A stretch of DNA of 64,000 nucleotides from Rhizorhapis sp. SPR117 (GCF_021742065.1 NZ_JAKKIE010000002.1:1-64000), one strand, 5' to 3'. Counted from the stretch's first letter, positions 17,262 to 28,306 are shown. Notes: generated from the letters alone by a model not told the origin. Translations and numbers: made by a program.

Positions 17262-17776
17262 TGCATATCAAGGAAGAATTGATCGAGCGTCACGTCCTGA
17301 CTCTGACGGTCGCCAACGAAGCGGGTATATTGGCGCGTATCGCAGGCATGTTCACCGCGCGCGGCTATAATATCGAAAGTCTCACGGTCGCGGATATTAC
17401 CGAAGACCATAAGATCAGCCGCATCACCATCGTTACCAATGGTCCACCACGCGTCATCGACCAGATCATTGCACAGCTTGATCGGCTGGTGCCGGTTCAC
17501 AAGGTCACTGACCTGACGGAAAACGGTCCTTATGTGGAGCGCGAACTGGCGCTGGTGAAGGTCGCGGGCCATGGCGACCAGCGGATCGAGGCACTACGCC
17601 TCGCCGACGTCTATCGCGCCCGCGTGGTCGATGCGACTATAGAGAGCTTTATTTTCGAAATTACCGGCGGATCGGACAAGGTCGACACCTTCGTCAATCT
17701 GATGCGTCAGGTCGGTCTGGTCGAAGTCGCCCGAACCGGCGTCGTCGGCATTACCCGCGGCAAGGATGCGGCGTAA
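17261..17776 (+). CDS. ilvN: Acetolactate synthase small (regulatory) subunit
   Basis: A 171-residue subunit. The N-terminal ACT domain (VLTLTVANEAGILARIAGMF, RGYNIESLTVA; residues 10-85) binds valine for feedback inhibition. The C-terminal domain (about 85-165) activates the large subunit. The length fits the IlvH/IlvN long form. The start overlaps the previous stop by one base and has GTGAGGAAG before it. Confidence 0.96.
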   Translation: MHIKEELIERHVLTLTVANEAGILARIAGMFTARGYNIESLTVADITEDHKISRITIVTNGPPRVIDQIIAQLDRLVPVHKVTDLTENGPYVERELALVKVAGHGDQRIEALRLADVYRARVVDATIESFIFEITGGSDKVDTFVNLMRQVGLVEVARTGVVGITRGKDAA

Positions 17777-17783
17777 CACATTA

Positions 17784-17972
17784 CCCTCGCCCCCTTGGGG
17801 GAGAGGGATGCGAAGACTTGGCGGCTAAGCCGCATAGTCGTAGCTGGGAGAGGGGGTGTGCTTCTGAAGGAAGCGCGCGAGCCGACGGCTCGCTCGACCC
17901 CTCTCCAACTTTATCTAAGTCCGGCTATACCGGACTAAGATTTCGTATCCTCCCCCCTGACGCGGGGGAGGG
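17784..17972. repeat. Complex palindromic repeat between ilvN and ilvC
   Basis: A 190-base gap made of inverted repeats: CCCTCGCCCCCTTGGGGGAG at the left edge, CCTCCCCCCTGACGCGGGGG at the right edge, GCGAGCCGACGGCTCGC inside and AGTCCGG-CTATA-CCGGACT. Part of it (GGGAGAGG...GAAG.CTTGGC.GC...) resembles the stretch at 31790-31912 before dnaX, so it is a dispersed element and not an ilvC-specific leader. Confidence 0.6.
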
Positions 17973-17980
17973 CTGGATAG

Positions 17981-19024
<1,044 letters not shown>

Positions 19025-19128
19025 TCCGCAAAACGGATCGTTTATCTTTTCGGGACTGGAACATTTCGGGGGTGTCGCTTAATATTGCGCCGGCCCCCGA
19101 AACATTTCGCTCCAGAGGAGACCGTCCC

Positions 19129-19752
19129 ATGCGTAAATATCTGGCCCCTGCCGCTCTTGTCCTTGCGACTCTCGCTCTTGGCCCGGTCGTCGCCCAGGAT
19201 GCCCCGCCCTTGCCCGGCGCGCCTGACCCTGCCCGCGTGCAGGCGGGCACCTACGCCGTTGATCCCGAACATACGCAGGTCGCTTTCACCGTCAACCATT
19301 TGGGTTTCAGCAATTATGTCGGCCTGTTTGGTTCCGCAACGGGCAGCATGACCATCGACCCTGCGCATCCGGAAAAAGCCAGCCTGTCAGTCGAAATCCC
19401 GGTCAAGGAGATGTACACCACCTCCACCGAACTCAATGAGCATGTTCATGGCCCCGATTTTCTGGATATAGCGCAATTTCCGACCGCCAAATTCGAATCG
19501 ACCAGCATCAAGGTGGACGGCACCACCGCCGAAATCACCGGAAACCTGACATTGCATGGCGTGACCAAGCCCGTCACGCTTGATGCGGAATTTACCGGTG
19601 CTGGTATTCAACCCATGTCGAAGAAGCTCAATATCGGCTTTTCCGGCGCCACAGCCATCAAGCGCAGCGATTTCGGCATCGACAAATATATCCCGCTGGT
19701 ATCGGATAATGTCGGCCTGTCGATTGTGATAGCATTCGAAAAGCAAGGGTGA
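19129..19752 (+). CDS. Periplasmic YceI family protein
   Basis: A 207-residue exported protein with a signal peptide ending at VVAQ (about residue 22). The YceI lipocalin-like domain covers about 42-205 (YAVDPEHTQVAFTVNHLGFSNYVG, TLHGVTKPVTLD, KRSDFGIDKYIPLVSDNVGL). Such proteins bind isoprenoid lipids such as polyprenyl quinone precursors in a beta barrel. The ligand here is unknown. AGAGGAGA precedes the chosen ATG. Confidence 0.92.
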   Translation: MRKYLAPAALVLATLALGPVVAQDAPPLPGAPDPARVQAGTYAVDPEHTQVAFTVNHLGFSNYVGLFGSATGSMTIDPAHPEKASLSVEIPVKEMYTTSTELNEHVHGPDFLDIAQFPTAKFESTSIKVDGTTAEITGNLTLHGVTKPVTLDAEFTGAGIQPMSKKLNIGFSGATAIKRSDFGIDKYIPLVSDNVGLSIVIAFEKQG

Positions 19753-19797
19753 CCTGGACGGTCCTTTGACCGGAGAAACATAAAATTTGTGGACTTT

Positions 19798-19881
19798 ATG
19801 CATGAATCGCGCCTAAAGAACCGCATCATGTCGAGTGCAAACATATATTCTCTTCGTCTGCTACGACTTACACGCCCTTAG
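19798..19881 (+). CDS. Candidate leucine leader peptide of leuA
   Basis: A 17-codon frame from ATG 19828, or 27 codons from the in-frame ATG 19798, ends with SLRLLRLTRP and a TAG at 19879-19881. Four of the last ten codons before the stop are leucine (19852, 19858, 19861, 19867). It lies 134 bases before leuA, and its stop falls inside a hairpin (19870-19887). Ribosome stalling at the leucine codons would change that hairpin. The ribosome site is weak for either start. Confidence 0.6.
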   Translation: MHESRLKNRIMSSANIYSLRLLRLTRP

Positions 19882-19934
19882 GCGTGTCATTTGTGCTGCA
19901 AGCTTTGCGTTGCCAGCATACACCGCCTAAGGGC
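19870..19934 (+). promoter_or_regulatory. Mutually exclusive RNA stems in the leuA leader
   Basis: ACACGCC-CTTA-GGCGTGT (19870-19887) forms a 7-bp hairpin. GCCCTTAGGCG (19874-19884) can pair perfectly over 11 bp with CGCCTAAGGGC (19924-19934), which excludes the first hairpin. Between them TGTGCTG pairs with CAGCATA. No T-run follows the long stem, so control may be Rho-dependent or at translation. Confidence 0.5.
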
Positions 19935-20014
19935 CAATAGCTTCACATTGAAACAGAAAGCCACGCTGTCCGGATGACCGGTACGCGGCTGAATTGAAGA
20001 GAAGTCGAAGAGAC

Positions 20015-21697
20015 ATGTTGCAGGACCCATCCGTCAAATACCGCCCTTTCCCACAGGTCGATTTGCCCGACCGTCAATGGCCCGGCCGCACGATTACAAA
20101 GGCTCCGCGTTGGCTCAGCACCGACATGCGCGATGGTAATCAGGCGCTGATCGATCCCATGGACACGGAAAAGAAGACCCGCTTTTTCGACATGCTGGTA
20201 AAGATCGGTATCAAGGAAATCGAAGTCGGTTTCCCGTCCGCAGGCGCAACCGAATTCGATTTCATCAGCGGTCTTGTCCAATCCGGCCACATCCCCGACG
20301 ATGTCATCATCCAGGTACTGACACAGGCCCGCCGCGACCTTATCGAACGCAGCTTCGAAAGCCTGAAGGGCGCAAAACAGGCGATTGTCCATGTCTATAA
20401 CGCCGTATCCCCTGCATGGCGGCGAATCGTGTTCGGCATGGATCGCAGCGACATCAAGCAAATCGCCATCAATGCGGCCAAAATCATCCGCGATGAAGCA
20501 GGCAAGCAGCCTGATACCGACTGGCATTTCGAATATTCGCCCGAAACCTTTTCCACCGCCGAACTGGATTTCAGCCTGGAATGCTGCGAGGCCGTCATGG
20601 AGATTTTGCGCCCGACACCCGAAAGGCCAATCATCTTCAATCTGCCTGCAACGGTAGAGGCGGCAACCCCCAATATCTATGCCGATCAAATCGAATGGTT
20701 TGGCCGTCATATCAGCAACCGCGAATCCGTGGTCATCAGCCTGCACCCGCATAATGACCGGGGCACCGGCGTGGCTGCTGCCGAATTGGGTCTGATGGCG
20801 GGCGCCGACCGGGTCGAAGGCTGCCTGTTCGGCAACGGCGAGCGGACAGGCAATGTCGATCTGGTGACTTTGGGCCTCAATCTCTACACGCAGGGCGTGC
20901 GGCCTGATCTGGATTTTTCCGACATGGAGGAGATCGTCCAGACCGTCACTTACTGCAACCAGTTGCCCGTTCATCCACGGCATCCCTATGCTGGCGAGCT
21001 GGTGTTCACGGCCTTTTCCGGGTCCCATCAGGATGCGATCAAAAAGGGCTTTGCCGCGCAGGAAACCCGCAATGACGAAATCTGGGATGTGCCCTATCTG
21101 CCCATCGACCCTGCGGACATCGGCTGTTCCTATGAAGCAGTGATCCGCGTCAATTCGCAGTCGGGCAAGGGCGGCGTCGCCTGGGTCCTGCAACAGGACA
21201 AGGGCCTGAAGCTGCCCAAACGGATGCAAGCGGATTTCAGCCGGGTTGTTCAGGATTTGGCCGACAAAACCAGCCGTGAACTGGTGGCCGCCGACATCTG
21301 GACCGCTTTTGAGGGCTATTATTGCCTTGGATCGGACCAACCCTTCAAGCTGATCGACTATCAGGAAAGTCACCAGCCGCATGCGGGCGGCAACCGGTTG
21401 TTCGTCGGCAAAATCGCCTTGAATGGCGAGGAACAGACAGTCAGCGGGCGCGGCAACGGCCTCCTTTCCTCGGTATTGGCCGCGCTGCGCGACAATTGCG
21501 GCATTGATCTGGAGGTCGAGGATTATAGCGAGCATGCCATTGGTTGCGGCTCCGACGTGCAGGCCGCGGCGTATGTCGAATGCAAAACCCCCGATGGCCG
21601 GAAAGTTTTTGGCGTGGGCATGGACGTCGATGTCGCTACGGCATCGGTGCAGGCGATCCTGTCCGCCGCCAACGGCCTTGCCGCGCGCGTCAATTAG
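20015..21697 (+). CDS. leuA: 2-isopropylmalate synthase
   Basis: A 560-residue enzyme that condenses 2-ketoisovalerate with acetyl-CoA, the first step of leucine synthesis. [15 protein letters not shown] is the substrate and metal loop; [18 protein letters not shown] holds the metal HxH. A C-terminal leucine-sensing domain (about 440-555) is present. Length and motifs fit the longer, yeast-like LeuA type. ATG 20015 is chosen over an in-frame TTG at 19994. A leucine-rich leader precedes it. Confidence 0.95.
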   Translation: MLQDPSVKYRPFPQVDLPDRQWPGRTITKAPRWLSTDMRDGNQALIDPMDTEKKTRFFDMLVKIGIKEIEVGFPSAGATEFDFISGLVQSGHIPDDVIIQVLTQARRDLIERSFESLKGAKQAIVHVYNAVSPAWRRIVFGMDRSDIKQIAINAAKIIRDEAGKQPDTDWHFEYSPETFSTAELDFSLECCEAVMEILRPTPERPIIFNLPATVEAATPNIYADQIEWFGRHISNRESVVISLHPHNDRGTGVAAAELGLMAGADRVEGCLFGNGERTGNVDLVTLGLNLYTQGVRPDLDFSDMEEIVQTVTYCNQLPVHPRHPYAGELVFTAFSGSHQDAIKKGFAAQETRNDEIWDVPYLPIDPADIGCSYEAVIRVNSQSGKGGVAWVLQQDKGLKLPKRMQADFSRVVQDLADKTSRELVAADIWTAFEGYYCLGSDQPFKLIDYQESHQPHAGGNRLFVGKIALNGEEQTVSGRGNGLLSSVLAALRDNCGIDLEVEDYSEHAIGCGSDVQAAAYVECKTPDGRKVFGVGMDVDVATASVQAILSAANGLAARVN

Positions 21698-21777
21698 GGC
21701 TGGACGGGCGGAGTTGGAGCATTACACCTTCAGTTGCCGTTCGCCTGGCGGCCTGCGCGAAATGGCCTGATCCCCGT

Positions 21778-22287
21778 TGCAGGGGGCATGCGGGAACGAT
21801 TTCACCCTTCGCGCTGATGCAGGAAATCCGCAGCTGGTTCGATGGCCCGGTGGCGTTGTCAGGCGCAATTGCCTGTGGCCGTTCGATCCTGGCCGCGCAA
21901 GCCATGGGCGCGGACCTTGGCTATATCGGTTCCGCCTTCATCGCCACGACAGAGGCCAACGCGCCCAAGGACTACAAGGACACGATTGTCGAAGCGCAGT
22001 CGTCGGACATTGTTTATTCCAATCTTTTCACTGGCATACACGGCAACTACCTGCGTCAATCCATTGAGCAGGCGGGCCTTGACCCGGCCGACCTGCCGCA
22101 AAGCGACCCGTCCAGAATGGATTTCGGATCGGGCGGCAATCAGGCTGCAAAAGCATGGAAAGACATATGGGGATCTGGTCAGGGCATAGGCGCGGTAGAC
22201 ATGATCGAAAGTGTGGCCGAACGTGTAGAACGTCTGAAAGCGGAATATGCGACGGCAAAAGCAGAGTTGATGCAAAAGTGGGGCTGA
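21778..22287 (+). pseudogene. C-terminal fragment of a nitronate monooxygenase
   Basis: Only the last half of a nitronate monooxygenase (2-nitropropane dioxygenase) remains: GHAGTISPFALMQEIRSWFD, ALSGAIACGRSILAAQAMGADLGYIGSAF and the C-terminal GAVDMIESVAERVERL. Family members are about 320-350 residues; about 165 are left. The FMN-binding start is missing and the frame before GHAG shifts by one base (GLIPVAGG in the neighbouring frame). An ATG at 21819 could still start a 156-residue product. It lies directly after leuA. Confidence 0.75.
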
Positions 22288-22389
22288 CCCACCATAAAGG
22301 GAACAGCGCCTAAATACTGGCATATGCCGTCAAGCTTCTGTTATGCTTTTCCTTGTGCATATTTTGGCCACCCTGTTCGTTTCGTCCTG

Positions 22390-23658
22390 ATGAAGATCGC
22401 TTATCTTCGGCACCCCGGTGCTACGGCCGTACCGCAAAGCGGGGCGCGCAACATGCGTATGGTCGCAACTGGCCTGCTGCTGTTGATGGCCGCCATCTAT
22501 ATTGCCGCGCGCAGTCAGGAGGGACTGCACCCCGCCGTCGGTTTCATCCGCGCCTTTGCCGAAGCGGCCATGGTCGGCGGCCTTGCCGACTGGTTTGCCG
22601 TGACCGCCCTGTTCCGTCATCCGCTGGGGCTGCCCATCCCACACACGGCGATCATTCCCCGCAACAAGGACAGGATCGGCGAAACACTGGCCCTGTTCCT
22701 GCGCGACAATTTTCTGACTCCCGCCGTCGTCGCCCGCCGGATGCGTCGCGTGGATGTTGCCTCTGCGGCCGGGCGTTTTCTTGCATCCCCCGCCATTGGC
22801 AATGGCCGCCTGAGACACGGCGCGTCGCGACTGGTCGCCGATATGTTGGAATCGCTTGATCAGGACCAGTTGGGCGGCATGGCAAAGGCCGCGTTTCGTC
22901 AGCGGTTGCATGCGCTCAACCTCTCGCCCTTGCTGGGTCAGGCGCTGGAGGCGGCGATGAAGGACGGTCGGCACCTGCCGCTGCTCGATGGGATCGCCAA
23001 ATGGGCGGCAAAGACATTGGAGGCCAATGAGCAGCTGATCCGGGAAATGGTGCATGATAAATCAGGCAAGGTGCTGCGCTGGACCGGATTGGACGAAAAT
23101 CTGGCCAACGCGATCATCGATGGATTGCACAAACTGCTGGCCGAAATGGCGGAGGACCCGGCCCATCCCCTGCGCGCCAAGGCGGAAGAGGGACTGGAAA
23201 AGCTCGCATCGGACTTGCAGCATTCCCCCGACATGCATGCCCGTATAGCGCGCATTCGTGACGAGTTGATCGACAATCCCGCCATGCAGCGCTGGATCGA
23301 TGGTCTATGGGAACAAGCGCGGGCAAGCCTGCTGCGTGCCGCTCGTGATCCCGAAGGCGCCATGGCCGGCCGTCTGGGCGAAGCACTGCGACAACTGGGA
23401 GAGACCGTGCAAAACGTCCCCCGGTTGCGCTTCATGATAAACCGCTTTGTCCGTCGCACAGCCGTTGGCGCAACCGCCAGCTATGGCGACGGCATCGTCA
23501 AACTGGTGAGCGAAACCGTGCGCGCCTGGGATGCCAAGACAATCACCGACCGCCTGGAAAACGCCGTTGGCCGCGACCTGCAATATATCCGCGTCAACGG
23601 CACACTGGTCGGCGGCCTTGTCGGTGTTGCTATCCATACTGTTGATGTGTTGGGGTAA
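22390..23658 (+). CDS. DUF445 family membrane-anchored protein
   Basis: A 422-residue protein of the DUF445 (YjiN) family. A hydrophobic segment (MVATGLLLLMAAIYIAARS) is followed by the signature FAEAAMVGGLADWFAVTALFRHPLG and IPHTAIIPRNKDRIG. The rest is helical, and the end (GTLVGGLVGVAIHTVD) is hydrophobic. Function unknown. The start is uncertain: ATG 22324 would add 22 residues, and ATG 22453 (MRMVATG) is also possible. No good ribosome site separates them. Confidence 0.85.
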   Translation: MKIAYLRHPGATAVPQSGARNMRMVATGLLLLMAAIYIAARSQEGLHPAVGFIRAFAEAAMVGGLADWFAVTALFRHPLGLPIPHTAIIPRNKDRIGETLALFLRDNFLTPAVVARRMRRVDVASAAGRFLASPAIGNGRLRHGASRLVADMLESLDQDQLGGMAKAAFRQRLHALNLSPLLGQALEAAMKDGRHLPLLDGIAKWAAKTLEANEQLIREMVHDKSGKVLRWTGLDENLANAIIDGLHKLLAEMAEDPAHPLRAKAEEGLEKLASDLQHSPDMHARIARIRDELIDNPAMQRWIDGLWEQARASLLRAARDPEGAMAGRLGEALRQLGETVQNVPRLRFMINRFVRRTAVGATASYGDGIVKLVSETVRAWDAKTITDRLENAVGRDLQYIRVNGTLVGGLVGVAIHTVDVLG

Positions 23659-23783
23659 GTCAACCGCGATCCGGCCTTTGGGAGAGGAATCTGGGGCTAT
23701 CTATGTGGCCCCATATGATACCAGCGCAGCGATCGACTTTTCCGCTTCTTTGGTCTGCTCTCGTGAGAATCAGCTGCCAAAGC

Positions 23784-24512
23784 TCACTGAAAAACTTCAT
23801 TCAAGAGCAGCGCCATGTGCTTCCACGATCGATCATCAGCAACTGCGTCATAACGCAGAAAATCAGGCATTCCCCGCAAGTCTGCTTCAGGACTGGTGAA
23901 GCTATGGACTACACCTCCATATAAGTGCATCTGCCAGTCAACACCGCCGGTTCGAAGCATGGTCTCGAACGCTGCACGCTGCTCGGACGTGATACCCGGA
24001 TCATCCGCACCAATCAGCGCCATGATCTTGCCCTTTATTTGTCCGCTATCTTGAGGGGACGTCACCTCAAGCCCACTGTGAAAGCCGATCGCTGCCTTTA
24101 TATCTGCTCCAGCAAGAGCAAGCTCATAGGACATGGTACCACCAAAGCAGAAGCCAATTGCAGCCATGCGGCCCGCGTCCACCTCTGGCCGGACGGCAAG
24201 CACTTCCAGCGGACGGCAAACTCGATCGCGAACTTTGTCTGAAGATGTCCGTAGAGGCGTTATGAGCGGCATTACCTCGTCAAGGGACTCTATCGTCTCG
24301 CCGTTTCCGTGAAGGTCACAAGCAAGTGCTACAAAGCCAAATTCGGTTGCGAGTCTTTCCGCTCTCTCTTTTGCATGCTCACCGAGACCAAACGCCTCTG
24401 GAAAAACCAAAACAGCCGGTCTGGGTTGATCAAGCGCGTCATCCCAAGCAAGGTGACCCAACATTGACAAACCGTCAGCCTCGTAGCGCAACTGCTCTAT
24501 TTTTAGCCCCAT
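23784..24512 (-). CDS. Dienelactone hydrolase family protein
   Basis: A 242-residue alpha/beta hydrolase. The nucleophile is the cysteine in GFCFGG, as in dienelactone hydrolases. The acid residue is likely in GADDPG, and the histidine in VVHSFTSPEA. Its codon choice is visibly less GC-biased than its neighbours, and it sits alone between DUF445 and kup, so it may be a later arrival. The substrate cannot be told; a dicarboxylate lactone or another ester are possible. Confidence 0.88.
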   Translation of the reverse strand: MGLKIEQLRYEADGLSMLGHLAWDDALDQPRPAVLVFPEAFGLGEHAKERAERLATEFGFVALACDLHGNGETIESLDEVMPLITPLRTSSDKVRDRVCRPLEVLAVRPEVDAGRMAAIGFCFGGTMSYELALAGADIKAAIGFHSGLEVTSPQDSGQIKGKIMALIGADDPGITSEQRAAFETMLRTGGVDWQMHLYGGVVHSFTSPEADLRGMPDFLRYDAVADDRSWKHMALLLNEVFQ

Positions 24513-24624
24513 GTTTCAATACCTCTTTTGCGGATTGGGCATAACTACAGCAAATCAGTCATCCAAAAAGTGACAAAGGCCGATAACCCTCTTACGCATT
24601 CACACTTCCGGAAAGTGGGCAGGG

Positions 24625-26565
24625 TTATATCTCTACCTGACTGCCCAGTTCAACAACGCGGTTGGTGGGGAGGCGGAAAAATTCCATCGCGCTTTCCGCG
24701 TTGCGCAGCATCCAGGCAAAGATTTTTTCGCGCCAGATCGGCATGCCGGGCCGGGCCGAAGGCAGCAGCGTTTGCCGCGCGAGGAAGAAGCTGGTTTCCA
24801 TCATCTTGAATTCCGCGCCGCATCCCGTCACGTCCCTGAGCGCCGCCGGCACATCGGGTTCCTGCATGAAGCCGTATTTCAGGACAAGGCGGAAGAAACC
24901 GCGGCCCAGATCCTCCAGTTTGCAACGCACATTTTCATCCACAAACGGCTCATCGACAATCTTGACGGTGAGCAGGATCACCCGTTCGTGCAGCACCTTG
25001 TTATGTTTGAGGTTGTGGAGCAGCGCATGAGGCACGCCTTCGGGTGTCGATGTCATGAACACCGCCGTGCCGGGTACGCGCACGGCGCTGTTGGCGGCTG
25101 ACGCGACAAAGATCGGGATCGGCATGGCGGCTTCGCGCATCCTGTCCATCATCAGCTTGCGCCCCTTTGACCATGTGGTGAGCAGCGTGAAGATAATGAG
25201 GCCGACAAGCAGCGGGAACCAGCCGCCATCGGGTATCTTGGTCATGTTCGCGGCGAAATAGGCGCCATCGACGATATAGAAAATGCTGAGCAGCAGGCCC
25301 GCCCACAGTGGATGCCATTTCCACAGGCGCAGGATCAGAACGGTCAACAACACGGTGTCGATCAGCATCGCCCCGGTCACGGCAATGCCATAGGCCGATG
25401 TCAGGCTCGACGAGTTCTGGAAAGTGAGCACCAGCAGGATGACCATGATCATCAATCCCCAGTTGACGAGGGGAATATAAATCTGGCCGGCGGTCGATGC
25501 GCTGGTATGCGCAATGCGCAGGCGGGGCATGAAACCAAGCTGAATCGCCTGTTGCGTCACCGAAAAAGCCCCGGAAATCACGGCTTGACTGGCGATGATC
25601 GCGGCCATGGTCGCAATGCCGACCAGCGGCAACTGGAACCATACCGGCGCAAGATTATAGAACGGGCTGTCGAGTGCCGTTATGCCTTCGCGGAACAGCA
25701 ATGCGCCCTGCCCCATATAGTTCATCATCAGCGCGGGCAGCACAAAGAACAGCCAAGATACCCGGATCGGCTTGCGCCCGAAATGCCCCATATCGGCATA
25801 AAGCGCCTCTGCCCCCGTCACCGCCAGCACGACCGAACCCAGCGCCAGAAAGGCCGCCATGCTGTCGATCATGAAGAATTTCACCGCCCAATAGGGATTG
25901 AACGCATATAAAATGCCCGGCGTGTACCATATGCTGATGAGGCCCAGCACCGATATGCACAGGAAATAGGTCATCATGATCGGCCCGAACAGCGCCGCCA
26001 CGCGATGAGTGCCGCCGCGCTGGATCGCGAACAGGCCGACCAGGATCACAACGGCGATCGGCACGATCAGGTTGCTCAGCGCCGGATTGACGACCGCAAG
26101 ACCCTCCACCGCCGACAGTACCGACACGGCGGGCGTAATCATGCTGTCGCCATAGAATAGCGAGGTCGCGAATACCCCCAGCATGATGATGCCGCGCGAC
26201 CATCGCTGCGTCTTGGTTCGTCCGCTGATCAGGGCAAGCAGCGCAAGACTGCCCCCCTCGCCTTTGTTGTCGGCCCGCATGATGATCGTGACATATTTCA
26301 GCGTCACCACCAGCATCATCGACCAGAACATCAGGCTGACCACGCCCAATATGTGATCGGGGTCCATCGTCAGCTTGTGATGTCCGGCAAATGTTTCGCG
26401 GAATGCATAAAGCGGACTGGTGCCGATATCGCCAAAGACGATGCCGATGGCACCAACAGCAAGCTTCAATACCGCTTTCTCGTCATGTCCGTGATGACCC
26501 GAAGCCATGGGCAGAGAATCGTCTGCCTGCGCCCCTGTCGCCGCATCAGATGGAGCATCTGCCAT
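24625..26565 (-). CDS. kup: Low-affinity potassium uptake protein Kup
   Basis: A 646-residue K+/H+ symporter of the KUP/HAK/KT family. It begins with the signature [21 protein letters not shown] near residue 38. About twelve membrane segments reach to residue 450, and a cytoplasmic C-terminal domain of about 180 residues follows. Length and layout are normal. It lies downstream of the ccm operon on the same strand, with a 129-base gap. Confidence 0.96.
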   Translation of the reverse strand: MADAPSDAATGAQADDSLPMASGHHGHDEKAVLKLAVGAIGIVFGDIGTSPLYAFRETFAGHHKLTMDPDHILGVVSLMFWSMMLVVTLKYVTIIMRADNKGEGGSLALLALISGRTKTQRWSRGIIMLGVFATSLFYGDSMITPAVSVLSAVEGLAVVNPALSNLIVPIAVVILVGLFAIQRGGTHRVAALFGPIMMTYFLCISVLGLISIWYTPGILYAFNPYWAVKFFMIDSMAAFLALGSVVLAVTGAEALYADMGHFGRKPIRVSWLFFVLPALMMNYMGQGALLFREGITALDSPFYNLAPVWFQLPLVGIATMAAIIASQAVISGAFSVTQQAIQLGFMPRLRIAHTSASTAGQIYIPLVNWGLMIMVILLVLTFQNSSSLTSAYGIAVTGAMLIDTVLLTVLILRLWKWHPLWAGLLLSIFYIVDGAYFAANMTKIPDGGWFPLLVGLIIFTLLTTWSKGRKLMMDRMREAAMPIPIFVASAANSAVRVPGTAVFMTSTPEGVPHALLHNLKHNKVLHERVILLTVKIVDEPFVDENVRCKLEDLGRGFFRLVLKYGFMQEPDVPAALRDVTGCGAEFKMMETSFFLARQTLLPSARPGMPIWREKIFAWMLRNAESAMEFFRLPTNRVVELGSQVEI

Positions 26566-26694
26566 TCTACAAGGTTTCCAGCGTCATATTCGCTCTTTGC
26601 GCCCCCGTCAGATGCGCAATCGCGCTTATCCTCCGGCAATGAGCGCGCGCCCTAGCATGCTCGTTGGTGCGGTGCAACAAATGCTGGCACGGCG

Positions 26695-27363
26695 TCATTG
26701 TTCCGCACCGGCTGTTCCATTTTCGGACGCTTGCGTGGAACGACCGCCCAGCGCACGGTCCAATATCGCCAGATTGCCTTCAACATCGGCGCGCCACTCG
26801 GCGTCGGCGGGCGCGCGGCCCAACAAGTCACGCCAGATTTTCTCCGCCTGTTGCGGCTGCCCGGACTGGGCCAGCGCCAAGCCAAAGAAATAGGATGGCG
26901 CAGGCTGTTCAGGCGCCAATGCCATTGCCTTGCGGAAGGCGAACTCAGCAGCGGGTGACAATATGCTGTTACCATGGATCATCAGCGCATTGCCCAGGCC
27001 AAGCCAAAGATTGGCATCATTCGGATATTGGCGCAGGCCGACTCGCAATACATTGGCGGCATCCGCGCTCTTGCCCTGCCGGTTCAGAGCGTCGGACAGG
27101 ATCAGCCATTGCCCCGCCTGGCTGAAACGTTCGCCCATGACCTTGCGCAATTTTGCAACGTCTTCGTCAAATGCATTATCCTGCCTCGCAGCCTGTAACG
27201 GCGCACCTGCCTGCGATGGGCTGCCTTGCCAGGCATAGCCTGCAAGGCCAATAAGGAGGGCGGCGGCAACCAGTTCCCATGCCGCGCGTGGAGTCCGGCC
27301 AAGGCGGATGATGGCAGCGCCCGCCAGAACCGCGAATATAACAGCGATGATCCAGCCGTTCAT
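26695..27363 (-). CDS. ccmI: Cytochrome c maturation TPR protein CcmI
   Basis: A 222-residue protein. Two N-terminal membrane segments (about 1-22 and 28-46) are followed by TPR-like repeats (WLILSDALNRQGKSADAANVLRVGL, ANLWLGLGNALMIHG). CcmI holds apocytochrome c and delivers it to CcmFH. The assignment rests on position: it is the last gene of the ccm operon and overlaps ccmH by ATGA. The protein is shorter than some CcmI. Confidence 0.85.
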   Translation of the reverse strand: MNGWIIAVIFAVLAGAAIIRLGRTPRAAWELVAAALLIGLAGYAWQGSPSQAGAPLQAARQDNAFDEDVAKLRKVMGERFSQAGQWLILSDALNRQGKSADAANVLRVGLRQYPNDANLWLGLGNALMIHGNSILSPAAEFAFRKAMALAPEQPAPSYFFGLALAQSGQPQQAEKIWRDLLGRAPADAEWRADVEGNLAILDRALGGRSTQASENGTAGAEQ

Positions 27364-27782
27364 GATTCGCCATTCCCTCGTTTATGCCGTTTGAACCGCC
27401 CACGCATCAGCCACAGACCAACCGCGACAAGGATGATGGGCGCGCCCCATAGCGGCCAGGTCAATGGCTCCACCGGCGGCGCATAGGTCACCCACTCGCC
27501 ATAGCGTTCAACCAGCCAATGGCGGATATCTTCGGGTTTTTCCCCCGCCAATATACGCATACGGATCTGCGAGCGCATGTCTCCTGCCATGCTGGCATCG
27601 CTGTCCGCGATCGACTGGCTTTGGCAGACAAGGCAGCGAATGGTTTCCATCAGCGATTTCGCCTCCGTCTCCAGCCTGGGGTCGTCGAGCTGTCGGTCGG
27701 CATAGGGTGCGGGCGGCAGCGCCGTCTGCGCGGCAAGCGGCATTGCGATCAGGGCGCAAAGCAGCGCCAGAACATATTTCAT
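27360..27782 (-). CDS. ccmH: Cytochrome c maturation thiol reductase CcmH
   Basis: A 140-residue CcmH/CcmL protein with a signal peptide (1-19). The redox motif is RCLVCQSQSIADSDA (C50, C53). A C-terminal membrane segment (WPLWGAPIILVAVGLWLM) ends the protein. It reduces the heme-binding cysteines of apocytochrome c together with CcmG. Starts and stops overlap on both sides (ATGA), as in a tight operon. Confidence 0.95.
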   Translation of the reverse strand: MKYVLALLCALIAMPLAAQTALPPAPYADRQLDDPRLETEAKSLMETIRCLVCQSQSIADSDASMAGDMRSQIRMRILAGEKPEDIRHWLVERYGEWVTYAPPVEPLTWPLWGAPIILVAVGLWLMRGRFKRHKRGNGES

Positions 27783-28306
27783 AGCGCCTCCCGCAACTTG
27801 CCGAGCAGCATCGGCACATCCTCTTCACGAATTTCGCCGATATGCTGGTATGTGATGATCCCCTTGCCGTTGACGACAAAAGTCTCAGGTACACCCGCTG
27901 ACCCAAGCGCGATCTGCACGCTGCTGTCCACATCCGAACCGATGCGGGCATAGGGATTGCCCCAGCGGGCAAGGAAACGGTCAAGGTCCTCCCGACTGTC
28001 GCGGATGGCGATGGCGTCAATCGGGGCGCCCGCCTGCTTCAATGCCGCAAGCTGCGGCGCTTCGGCGGCGCAGGGCACACACCAGCTGGCGAAGATATTG
28101 AGGAGGCGCGGCTGCCCCTTCTGAAATTCCGTACTGGCCAGACCCGCGCGTTCGGGAACGGCAGCAGGCAGTGCGAAGACCGGAAGCGGTTTGCCGATCA
28201 AACGCGATTGAATCGTCTTGTCGGTGGGCTTGATGATGCCCGACAGCACGACTGCAAAGAACAAGCCGAACAGCGCAAGCGGCACCCATAGCAGCAGATG
28301 CTTCAT
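27779..28306 (-). CDS. ccmG: Thiol:disulfide interchange protein CcmG/DsbE
   Basis: A 175-residue membrane-anchored thioredoxin. The N-terminal anchor is about 4-24. The active site is ASWCVPC (C76, C79) and GVPETFVV holds the cis-proline region. It passes reducing power to CcmH and apocytochrome c. ATG 28306 overlaps the ccmF stop (ATGA). The longer open frame upstream lies inside ccmF in another frame and was rejected. Confidence 0.95.
   Translation of the reverse strand: MKHLLLWVPLALFGLFFAVVLSGIIKPTDKTIQSRLIGKPLPVFALPAAVPERAGLASTEFQKGQPRLLNIFASWCVPCAAEAPQLAALKQAGAPIDAIAIRDSREDLDRFLARWGNPYARIGSDVDSSVQIALGSAGVPETFVVNGKGIITYQHIGEIREEDVPMLLGKLREAL

Noticed and set aside
21544..21777. Start of the nitronate monooxygenase frame inside leuA
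   Set aside because: Overlaps the leuA end in another frame and its residues do not match the family.
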